Origin: Pseudomonas morbosilactucae
GTDB taxonomy: Bacteria > Pseudomonadota > Gammaproteobacteria > Pseudomonadales > Pseudomonadaceae
DNA: 64,000 nt
NCBI RefSeq assembly: GCF_023241715.1
Contig: NZ_JALQCW010000016.1
Span: 1 to 64,000 of the forward strand
Direction: 5' to 3'
Shown here: piece by piece, positions 1 through 7,943 of the stretch
Numbering within the stretch: the first letter of the stretch is position 1
Layout of the letters: every line of letters begins with the position of its first letter
The notes under the pieces: generated by a model
The model's input: the letters and a program-made list of their open reading frames with translations, nothing else
The model's database searches: none
What the model was told of the DNA's origin: nothing
Program-made: the position numbers and the translations under genes

Positions 1-94
1 CGATCAGACCTCGAAGACAAAGGAAATGCGCTGACGGCGTAATAGACGCCAAGGGTGCCATTCGGTAGCCTCGAATGCCTGGTTCAGCGCCCAT

Positions 95-125
95 AAAAAA
101 GCCCCGGAACCAGTCGGGGTTTTTA
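95..125 (-). terminator. Rho-independent terminator after oprD-family gene
   Basis: A GC stem (CCCCG paired with CGGGG) with an 8-base loop is flanked by A-runs on the left and T-runs on the right. It lies 37 bp beyond the porin stop codon and can act in both directions. Positions 1-94 hold nothing I can call. Confidence 0.8.
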
Positions 126-161
126 CTGCGGCCCTGGTATCAGGCCACGATCAGGCGTTCA

Positions 162-1451
162 TCAGAACACGTTGATCGGGTAGTCGACGAACACACGCAG
201 TTCGTTGCCGCTGCTGTTGTAGGCGCTGGATTTCTGCGACACGCGCAGGATCGAGCTGCGTACACGCACGCTCAGGTCTTTGGCCGGACCGGCCTGGACC
301 ACGTACTTGAACTGGTTGAAGATTTCGCGCTCGGTACCACCGGTGCTGTCGGCAGTGGTGATGTTGTCGCCACGCACGTAAGCCAGGTTGTAGCTCAGGC
401 CAGGCACGCCGAACGAACCGAAGTCCAGGCCGTAGCCCAACTGCCAGCTGCGCTCGTCTTCAGCGTTGAAGTCGGACCAGTAGGAGTTGGCCAGGAAGAT
501 GGTGTTGCCACCGTCGCCAATGTAGTTCTGGCCTTTCTGGTAACCGCCGTAGGCGTAGCCCAGGTGGCTGTCGCCGGAGCTGCGCTGGTGCGCCACGGTG
601 AAGGAGTGCGGGCCGGTGGCGAAGGTCGCTGCCAGGCTCCAGATCTTGTTGTCCTGGCCGCCGGCGCCAGAATCTTCGGCAAACGACTTGTCCAGCTTGG
701 TGCGGTAGCCGTTGAAGTCCAGGGTCAGGGACTGATCGGTGGCCAGCGGGAACACGTAGTTCAGGTTCACGTACTGCTTCTTCAGCACGTCTTCGACGTC
801 GGAAGCGTACAGCGCGCCTTTGAACTGTTCGGTGAACTGGTAGCTGCCGCCCAATACGTTGATGGACTTCAGGCCACCGCTGTCACGGCCTTCAGCGCTC
901 TTGCGCGATTCGGCAGTGAAGCGACCGGCGTTCAGTACCAAGCCGTCGATTTCTTTGGAAGTGATCAGGGTGCCGGTGTAGCTTTCTGGCAGCAGGCGCG
1001 AACTGTCGTAGTTCAGCACCGGCAGCTCAGGCATCTGGTCGCCGTAGGCCAGCACGGTGTTGGACACGCGGAATTTCACTGCAGCGCCAGCCTTGGCCAG
1101 GTCGCCCGCAGGGGACTTGTTGCCGCCTTCGCTGGGTTTGAAGAAGTCGATACCGGCGCCGCCAGCGTGGCTGCCGCGGTCCAGGCGCAGGCCGTACAGG
1201 CCGAAGGCGTCAACGCCCACGCCAACGGTGCCTTGGGTGAAGCCCGAGGAGAACGTGCCGATGGCCGCTTGGCCCCATTCACGTTGGTCATCGTTGCCAT
1301 CTTTCTTGTCACGGTTGATGTAGGCGTTGCGCAGCAGCACTTTCAGGCTGCTGTCTTCTACAAAACCCTTGGACTCAGCTTGGTCGTTAGCCATGGCTTG
1401 AGTGGCGCTCAGAATCCCCAGTGCGATCAGACCGATCCGCTTGTTCAACAT
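162..1451 (-). CDS. OprD family outer membrane porin
   Basis: A 429-residue beta-barrel porin of the OprD/OprQ family, which moves basic amino acids or small organic acids across the outer membrane. The start ATG (1449-1451) follows an AAGGA ribosome site. The first 21 residues form a signal peptide (MLNKRIGLIALG... ending AMA), and the mature N-terminus carries the family-typical short acidic/Ser stretch and LRNAYINRDKK segment. The chain ends in Phe (PINVF), the outer-membrane assembly signal. The reading frame stays open 36 codons further upstream, but that stretch overlaps a terminator hairpin and is not coding. Family membership is secure; the substrate cannot be read from sequence. Confidence 0.93.
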   Translation of the reverse strand: MLNKRIGLIALGILSATQAMANDQAESKGFVEDSSLKVLLRNAYINRDKKDGNDDQREWGQAAIGTFSSGFTQGTVGVGVDAFGLYGLRLDRGSHAGGAGIDFFKPSEGGNKSPAGDLAKAGAAVKFRVSNTVLAYGDQMPELPVLNYDSSRLLPESYTGTLITSKEIDGLVLNAGRFTAESRKSAEGRDSGGLKSINVLGGSYQFTEQFKGALYASDVEDVLKKQYVNLNYVFPLATDQSLTLDFNGYRTKLDKSFAEDSGAGGQDNKIWSLAATFATGPHSFTVAHQRSSGDSHLGYAYGGYQKGQNYIGDGGNTIFLANSYWSDFNAEDERSWQLGYGLDFGSFGVPGLSYNLAYVRGDNITTADSTGGTEREIFNQFKYVVQAGPAKDLSVRVRSSILRVSQKSSAYNSSGNELRVFVDYPINVF

Positions 1452-1536
1452 TTTGTTTTCCTTATTACGGGTTGATGGCGCGCTGTGTACCCGGACAGAA
1501 ATGGCGTTTGGACGCTCTTGTTCCTGCTCAAAAAAC

Positions 1537-1574
1537 AAAAAGGCCCGCCCGCGAATCATCGCGGCGGGCCTTTT
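1537..1574 (-). terminator. Strong hairpin terminator between the DsbA/NTF2 pair and oprD
   Basis: A long GC-rich stem (AAAAGGCCCGCC paired with GGCGGGCCTTTT) with a U-rich tail on the minus strand. It lies 114 bp downstream of the NTF2-like gene and only 85 bp upstream of the oprD start. It most simply ends the upstream minus-strand operon, which leaves a very short stretch for the porin's own promoter. An attenuation role in oprD is the alternative. Confidence 0.8.
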
Positions 1575-1688
1575 ATTATTCTGATATATGGCTCTTGGCC
1601 ACAGGCGTTGGCGCGAATCCTATCCGCGCCCTGAACCCTGTGTCAATTTCGTGAATCGTCTTTGAATAGGTAAAAATATTCTAAGAAT

Positions 1689-2084
1689 TCACCGATCGGC
1701 CATGGCCAGTTGCACGGTATGGCTGTCCACAAACTGCTCAAAATGAGTGACTTTGCCGTCCTTGAGTGTCCATAAATGGGCCACTCGGGCGTTCATTGGC
1801 CGCCCCGTCGCCTTGAACACGCCTCTGTAATTGCCATAGGCGAATACCTTGTCGCCTTGGGCCACATAACTCTCCACGTTGAAAGCAAACCCCTCCCAAT
1901 CACTGGCCAGGCGTTTGAAAACATTTTCCACAATGGCGTCGAAGCCGACGTAGGTGCCCGCCAAGGGGAACCCCGCGGCTTCGGTCCAGCGCGCATCCGG
2001 TGCCAGGGCCGCCGCGGTGTTCTTGGCGTTTTCCTGGGAGTTGGCACCTTCGTAGGTGCTTTTGATCAAGGCCAGGTTATCCAT
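1689..2084 (-). CDS. NTF2-like / SnoaL-like family protein
   Basis: A 131-residue protein with the cone-shaped NTF2-like fold pattern: an N-terminal helix (LIKSTYEGANSQ), then APDARWTEAAGFP, and C-terminal strands ending in the HLWTLKDGKVTHFEQFVD motif typical of SnoaL-like proteins. Members bind small hydrophobic molecules, either as isomerases/cyclases or without known activity, so no substrate is assigned. The start has a good GAAGGAGTG ribosome site. It begins 27 bp after the DsbA-like gene stops, so the two are probably one transcript ending at the hairpin near 1537-1574. Confidence 0.85.
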   Translation of the reverse strand: MDNLALIKSTYEGANSQENAKNTAAALAPDARWTEAAGFPLAGTYVGFDAIVENVFKRLASDWEGFAFNVESYVAQGDKVFAYGNYRGVFKATGRPMNARVAHLWTLKDGKVTHFEQFVDSHTVQLAMADR

Positions 2085-2111
2085 GGGTCACTCCTTCGTC
2101 GTTGGGTGGGG

Positions 2112-2807
2112 TTATTGCGCGCAACCGTCCAGGCCACAGGCCGGGGCTTGGGAGGACACCTGGCTCGGTGTCGAGCCGATCGCCCCCTGCAACCAGGCGG
2201 CAAACTCATCGGGTTTGCCCAGCCAGGGGCTGATATCAAGCACCTGGCGCTGCCCGTCTCGCTCCAGAACCAGGGTCGGGAAACCCTGGCCACCGACACG
2301 GGCCAACAACTGCCGGCTGGCCTTGATATGGTCCTCCAGCTCATGGGCCAGGGCGTGCTCGAATGCGGCGCTGAAGGGCTCGGCCGGCAACCCCAGGGCC
2401 ACGGCCAACTCCAGCAGCACGTCGTGGTCGGCAATGCGGCGGCCTTCCTGGTAGTGGGCCGTCTGCAAACGCCCGAGCAGCTCGAGCCCGCGCCCCGCCA
2501 AGGCCTCGGCGGCGAGCACCGCAGCAATCGGCGGCGCAGAATCGAACACGGCCGTGTGGTCCCGTAGCAGCCCTTCAAAGTACGCCTCGCCGAAAGGCTG
2601 GCCGCTGTACTCGGCAATCCGCCGGTCGTGGGGCATCACGTAGTCACGCAACTGTGGCGACACCGGCTGGCGGTTGGCCCCGGTCATCATGCCGCCCCCG
2701 TGGGCAATCACTGGCAACACCGCCTGCGCCGCCTGCACCAGCGGCTTGGCGCCGTAGCACCAACCGCACAATGGGTCGTAGATGTAATGAAGGGTGGCAG
2801 CAGACAT
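2112..2807 (-). CDS. DsbA family (FrnE-like) thioredoxin-fold protein
   Basis: A 231-residue DsbA-type oxidoreductase with no signal peptide, so cytoplasmic. The redox motif CGWC is at residues 14-17 right after the first strand, and a cis-Pro strand (GFPTLVLERDG) lies near residue 185 with the helical insertion between, as in FrnE/2-hydroxychromene isomerase-like proteins. The motif is intact, so a thiol-disulfide role is likely, but the partner is unknown. The start is backed by a GGAGTG site. It is the first gene of a two-gene minus-strand unit with the SnoaL-like gene and diverges from the TonB receptor. Confidence 0.88.
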   Translation of the reverse strand: MSAATLHYIYDPLCGWCYGAKPLVQAAQAVLPVIAHGGGMMTGANRQPVSPQLRDYVMPHDRRIAEYSGQPFGEAYFEGLLRDHTAVFDSAPPIAAVLAAEALAGRGLELLGRLQTAHYQEGRRIADHDVLLELAVALGLPAEPFSAAFEHALAHELEDHIKASRQLLARVGGQGFPTLVLERDGQRQVLDISPWLGKPDEFAAWLQGAIGSTPSQVSSQAPACGLDGCAQ

Positions 2808-3025
2808 GGCGCACTCCGGCTAAGTCAGGGCAAGGGAATGGGTCGCAGCCTAGACCCCGGGCCCGCCGGAAAAAACCCCGGCGCCGGGTTCAGTGTGTTT
2901 CAAGAACCGGTCGAATGCCTCGGTCCGGCTTCGTATCGACAATGACACTGAACCGACACAAACAAGAAACAAATTGAAACAATCGTCCCGGGGAACTTCT
3001 CAATACGACACTCACATCAGCAAAT

Positions 3026-3044
3026 GCAACGCATTATCATTAAC
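3026..3044 (+). promoter_or_regulatory. Candidate Fur box
   Basis: Read on the minus strand, this 19-mer matches the Fur consensus GATAATGATAATCATTATC at 13 of 19 positions, with an unbroken TAATGATAAT core. It ends 35 bp before the receptor start, where Fur repression would be expected. It was judged by eye, not with a weight matrix. Confidence 0.55.
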
Positions 3045-3079
3045 GCTTCGAATCACCCTGCCCTTCGGATGCGTTCCAC

Positions 3080-5176
3080 ATGCCAACCCACTTGCGCCTC
3101 ACGCCCCTGACCCTGGGGCTCAGCGCCCTGTTGTCCGCCACTTGCAGTTACGCCGCGCCCACCACCTTGCCAGCGACCGCCATCAGCGCCGAAACCGACG
3201 CCGATGATCCACGGGTCAAGGACACCGCAACCGCCACCCGCACCGCCACCCCGGTGCGCTATGTGCCCCAGGCCATCGACTCGGTGAAGACCGCCCATGT
3301 CATGGACTACGGCACCAACGACCTGGGCACCGCGCTGAGCGGCATTCCCAACGTCAGCAGCGGCGCCGATACACGCTTCGACAGCGTGCGCATTCGTGGT
3401 TTCGAAGCGGGCAACGACTTCTACTTGGACGGCATTCGTGACGACAGCCAGTACGTGCGTGACCTGCACAACATCGAGCGGGTGGAAGTGCTCAAAGGCC
3501 CGGCGGCCGTGTTGTACGGTCGCGGCAGCCAGGGCGGGATCGTCAATCGGGTGAGCAAGCTGCCGCAGTTCGGCCGCCGCTCCAGCATCGAGGCTCAGGG
3601 AGGCAGCGATGACCGCCGCAGCCTGTACGCCGACCTGTCCACCGACGTCTCCGAAGACCTCAGCCTGCGCCTGAACATGGGCAACCAGGACTACAACAGC
3701 TTCCGCGACGACGTCAGCGGTAACCGCAAGCTGTTCGCCCCCTCCATGAGCTGGCAATTGACCCCGGACCTGAACTGGCTGGTGCAGTACGAATACAGCC
3801 GTTTCGATCGCACGCCGGACCGCGGTATTCCCGGGGTACGCCGCGCTGGCGAGAAGACCGGACGCCCGGCGGACGTCGGCAATGACACCACCTACGGCGT
3901 CAATCGCGACTTCATCGATGACACCACGCAATCCCTGCGCTCCAAGCTCAGCTACGAGCTCAACGAGAACTGGCAACTGCGCCACACCCTGGGCCTGTTC
4001 AAGCTCGACAGCGATTTTGAAAACACCTACGCGACCGGGGTCAACGCCGTTACCAACCGGGTAACCCGCCAGCGCTGGCAGCAGGACCTGACCACCCGCA
4101 ACCTGTACAACAACCTGGAAGCCGAAGGTACTTTCCAGACCTTTGGCCTGGAGCATCGGGTCCTCACCGGGGTGGAATTGGGCGACCAGCGCCGGACGCC
4201 CAAGCTGTACCGTGCAGCGCTCAATAGCGTGCCGACGGTGGACCTGAACAATCCCAACCACAGCAATTTCGGCGGCGACACCCTGCCGTTGTTCAGCAGC
4301 AGCCAGAACGAAACCCAGAGCCGCGCGCTGTACATCCAGGACCAACTGCGCCTGAACGACCAGTGGCAATTGCTCGGTGGCCTGCGTTACGACCGCTTCC
4401 GGGTCGAAACCACCAACCGCATCACCGGTATCAACGACCATCGCGACAGCCACAGCACCAGCCCGCGCCTGGGTGTGGTCTGGACGCCCCTGGAGCACCA
4501 CTCGTTCTACGCCTCGTGGAGCAAGTCCTTCTCCCCGGTCGGCGGCAGCTTGATCGGCATCACCCCGAACGCTTCGGGCAACGGCAACGACCTGAGCCCG
4601 GAGCGCACCCGGCAGAAGGAAATCGGGGTGAAAAGCGACTGGCTGGACGAGCGCCTGAGCACCACCCTGGCGGTGTACGAGCTGGAGCTCTATAACCGCC
4701 GGACCCGTGATCCGCTGGACCCCACCATCACCCTGCTCAGCGGCCTGCAGCGCTCCCGTGGCATTGAGTTGACCGCCAGCGGCAAGATCGTCGGCAACTG
4801 GTATTTACGCGGTGGCATCGGCTTGCAGGATGCAACCATTGTGAAAGACAACAACGGCTTGGAGGGCAACCGTGTATCCGACGTAGCCAAGCGCAACGGC
4901 AGCCTGTTTATCACCTGGAAACCCGAGATGGGCTGGTACGCCGAGACCGGCGTGACCCTGGTGGGCGATCGTTTTGCCGACCCGGCCAACACCATCGTGC
5001 TCCCCGGTTACGGCCGCTGGGACGCCCTGGCCGGCTTCCGCCACAAGGACTGGGATGTACGCGCGGCACTGAACAACATCGCCGACCGTGATTACTACTC
5101 CTCGGCCACCAGTGCCTTCCAGATCCAACCGGGCGAGCCGCGTAACCTGGTGGTCACCGGCACCTACAGCTTCTAA
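3080..5176 (+). CDS. TonB-dependent siderophore receptor
   Basis: A 698-residue outer-membrane receptor that imports ferric siderophores using TonB-ExbBD energy. A signal peptide covers residues 1-25 (cut near SYAA). The plug domain follows, with the family motifs VRIRGFEAGNDFYLDGIRDD and VEVLKGPAAVLYGRGSQGG, then a 22-strand-type barrel ending in the outer-membrane C-terminal Phe (GTYSF). There is no extra N-terminal signalling domain, so it does not directly drive a FecIR-type cascade. A candidate Fur box precedes it, which fits iron control. The ribosome site before ATG 3080 is weak. The siderophore cannot be assigned. Confidence 0.93.
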   Translation: MPTHLRLTPLTLGLSALLSATCSYAAPTTLPATAISAETDADDPRVKDTATATRTATPVRYVPQAIDSVKTAHVMDYGTNDLGTALSGIPNVSSGADTRFDSVRIRGFEAGNDFYLDGIRDDSQYVRDLHNIERVEVLKGPAAVLYGRGSQGGIVNRVSKLPQFGRRSSIEAQGGSDDRRSLYADLSTDVSEDLSLRLNMGNQDYNSFRDDVSGNRKLFAPSMSWQLTPDLNWLVQYEYSRFDRTPDRGIPGVRRAGEKTGRPADVGNDTTYGVNRDFIDDTTQSLRSKLSYELNENWQLRHTLGLFKLDSDFENTYATGVNAVTNRVTRQRWQQDLTTRNLYNNLEAEGTFQTFGLEHRVLTGVELGDQRRTPKLYRAALNSVPTVDLNNPNHSNFGGDTLPLFSSSQNETQSRALYIQDQLRLNDQWQLLGGLRYDRFRVETTNRITGINDHRDSHSTSPRLGVVWTPLEHHSFYASWSKSFSPVGGSLIGITPNASGNGNDLSPERTRQKEIGVKSDWLDERLSTTLAVYELELYNRRTRDPLDPTITLLSGLQRSRGIELTASGKIVGNWYLRGGIGLQDATIVKDNNGLEGNRVSDVAKRNGSLFITWKPEMGWYAETGVTLVGDRFADPANTIVLPGYGRWDALAGFRHKDWDVRAALNNIADRDYYSSATSAFQIQPGEPRNLVVTGTYSF

Positions 5177-5248
5177 ACACCCTGCCCTTTGGCGGGCACT
5201 GGCGGTCGCACGATCGCCAGCGCCAGCCCTCCCCACTCCAGGCATAAA

Positions 5249-5275
5249 AAAAGCGCTGCCTTCACGGCAGCGCTT
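5249..5275 (-). terminator. Rho-independent terminator for the 66-residue gene
   Basis: A stem AGCGCTGCC/GGCAGCGCT with a 4-base loop, and a seven-base A-run on the plus strand that gives a U-run on the minus transcript. It lies 20 bp past the minus-strand small gene and also faces the end of the TonB receptor gene. Confidence 0.85.
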
Positions 5276-5294
5276 TGCTGATTGCGTGTTGTTG

Positions 5295-5495
5295 TCAGCC
5301 TGCCATGACATCCCACAATGCCTGCAGCTCAGCCTCGCTGAGCAAGCCTTCCGGGTAGCGCTCAGTCATCAGCCGACGCGGATCGGCGTCCCTGATCTGA
5401 CGCGTTCCGTTGGACTTCAACCATTGCACCAATGTCTGCAAAGACTCGTTATTCATTGCCAAGGGATGCGATGCCCGCTCGCTGACCATATTCAT
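5295..5495 (-). CDS. Small conserved-looking hypothetical protein
   Basis: A 66-residue acidic cytoplasmic protein with no signal or membrane segment and no domain I recognise. Its second half (RRLMTERYPEGLLSEAELQALWDVMAG) reads as two amphipathic helices. It looks real because it has a GGAGAGA ribosome site before ATG 5495, a well-formed terminator 20 bp past the stop, and sits alone in a gap between convergent/divergent neighbours. Function unknown. Confidence 0.7.
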   Translation of the reverse strand: MNMVSERASHPLAMNNESLQTLVQWLKSNGTRQIRDADPRRLMTERYPEGLLSEAELQALWDVMAG

Positions 5496-5639
5496 TGCAG
5501 CGCTCTCTCCGGGTTTGTGAGCGGCCTAACTTATCCAAGGTTTATGACAGAACATCGCAGTTCTACCGGTCTCAGAGTCACGTCAGGAGAGATACAAGAG
5601 CTGTGCCAATGTGTCTGGAAGGCCGACATACGGCCATGA

Positions 5640-5671
5640 AAAAGCCCGCAACCCTTAAGGATTGCGGGCTC
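5640..5671 (-). terminator. Terminator of the agu operon
   Basis: An inverted repeat AGCCCGCAA/TTGCGGGCT followed on the minus strand by a U-run. It lies about 70 bp past the aguA stop codon and would end the aguBA transcript. The remaining gap towards 5496 shows only a short GGCCG/CGGCC hairpin. Confidence 0.8.
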
Positions 5672-5741
5672 CACGGCAGTTATCAGCTGGAATGCCATCA
5701 GACAAAAAGCGATTAATGGCAACCGGCTGTTACAACTGCAC

Positions 5742-6847
5742 TCAACCTGGGTGCGGTGCCGGCTGTTGTTGGGTAAGGCAATGGATATTCCCGCCCCCCA
5801 GTAACAGTTCACGACCCGGCACCATCACCACCTCATGCTGGGGGAACAGGCCCTGGAGGATTTCCTTGGCCTGGGCATCCAGTGGGTCGTCGAAGCTCGG
5901 CGCGATGATCCCGCCATTGACGATCAGGAAGTTCACGTAGGAACCGGCCAGGCGTACCGACGGGTTACGCTCCTGGGTGCCATCCACCGGGTCGACACCG
6001 GCACATTCCTCTTCAGTGGCGTACAACGGCCCCGGAATCGGCATCTTGTGCACCTTGATAGTGCGACCCTTGGCGTCGCGGCTGCTTTCCAGCACCTTCA
6101 ACGCCGCCTGACAACGCGGGTAGTTCGGGTCTTGCGGGTCGTCGGTCCAGGCCAGCAACACTTCACCGGGGCGCACGTAGCAGCAGAAGTTATCCACATG
6201 GCCGTCGGTTTCGTCGTTGTACAGGCCGTCCGGCAGCCAGATGATGCTGTCCACCGCCAACTGCTCGCGCAGCACCGTTTCGATCTCGGCGCGCTTGAGG
6301 TGCGGGTTGCGGTTGCGGTTGAGCAGGCATTCCTCGGTGGTGATCAGGGTGCCTTCGCCGTCCACGTGGATCGAACCGCCCTCGAGCACGAAACCTTCGG
6401 TGCGGTACTCCTGGCAACGCTCGATCTGCAGGATCTTGCCGGCCACCTGCTCATCGCGGTTCCACGGCGAATACAGGCCACCGTCAAACCGCCCCAGGCG
6501 TTGAAGCCCCAGTGCACGCCCCGGACTTCGCCCTGGTCATTGATGACAAAGGTCGGCCCGGTGTCCCGCACCCAGGCGTCATCGCTGGACATTTCCACCA
6601 CGCGGATATTCGGCGCATCGAGGCGCGCCCGGGCGTTTTCGTACTGGGCGGCGGACACCGCCACGGTCACCGGTTCAAAGCGCGCAATGGCCTTGGCCAC
6701 CGCCACATGGGCGGCCTGGGCCGGCTTGCCGCCCAGGCGCCAGTTGTCCGGACGCTCGGGCCAGACCATCCAGGCCTGGGTTTGGGGCGCCCACTCGGCA
6801 GGCATGTAGAAGCCATCGGCGCGGGGGGTGCTGTGCAGGGTCGTCAT
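5742..6847 (-). pseudogene. aguA: Agmatine deiminase, frameshifted (aguA)
   Basis: Agmatine deiminase makes N-carbamoylputrescine from agmatine. The gene is split over two frames. Residues 1-120 (from ATG 6847 to [11 protein letters not shown]) read in one frame, and the rest, from [14 protein letters not shown] to the end, reads in another, through the catalytic segment GGGNIHC. The break is at about 6485/6486: the sequence codes GGTTTGACGG where GGTTTCGACGG would restore the frame, so one base is missing. As written, translation runs into 47 wrong residues and stops near 6344. Rejoined, the two parts give about 368 residues, the family's usual length, with no other lesion. The start abuts the aguB stop (TGA directly followed by ATG), so the genes are cotranscribed. 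Either a recent mutation or an assembly error. Confidence 0.88.
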
Positions 6848-7726
<879 letters not shown>

Positions 7727-7821
7727 GGAACAACTCCCGGGCGATGAGAAGCGGTCGATGACAACGGATAGGGAAAGGGTCGAGCACGGTGGCGCCGTGC
7801 CCGACTAGGCTCACTTTATAT

Positions 7822-7897
7822 CCGATAAATATCGACTTTAGAAGCTTATAGATTTACCAAAATGAAAAAATACCTATTAAATACCGATAACAATCGA
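7822..7897 (-). promoter_or_regulatory. Paired palindromic operators upstream of aguB
   Basis: Two 14-mers, CCGATAAATATCGA (7822-7835) and CCGATAACAATCGA (7884-7897), are identical at 12 of 14 positions and exactly 62 bp apart. The first contains the perfect inverted repeat CGATA-AA-TATCG. The stretch between is AT-rich (about 7836-7883), unlike the surrounding DNA. They sit 96-171 bp upstream of the aguB start, a plausible site for a regulator binding as two dimers. The binding protein is unknown. Confidence 0.5.
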
Positions 7898-7915
7898 TTT
7901 ATTGGCGAGCGCAAT

Positions 7916-7937
7916 CGCCGGCAAGCCGGCTCCTACA
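7916..7937. repeat. Single REP element
   Basis: The Pseudomonas REP core CGCCGGCAAGCCGGCTCCTACA lies just after the stop codon of the 970-residue fusion gene. Confidence 0.8.
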
Positions 7938-7943
7938 GGGGGG

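Noticed and set aside
1452..1559. N-terminal extension of the OprD frame
   Set aside because: It runs through a terminator hairpin and would bury the signal peptide; ATG 1449-1451 has a proper ribosome site.
3053..4501. 482-codon minus-strand frame opposite the first TonB receptor
   Set aside because: No recognisable domain; overlaps the receptor plug and barrel, which are clearly coding on the plus strand.
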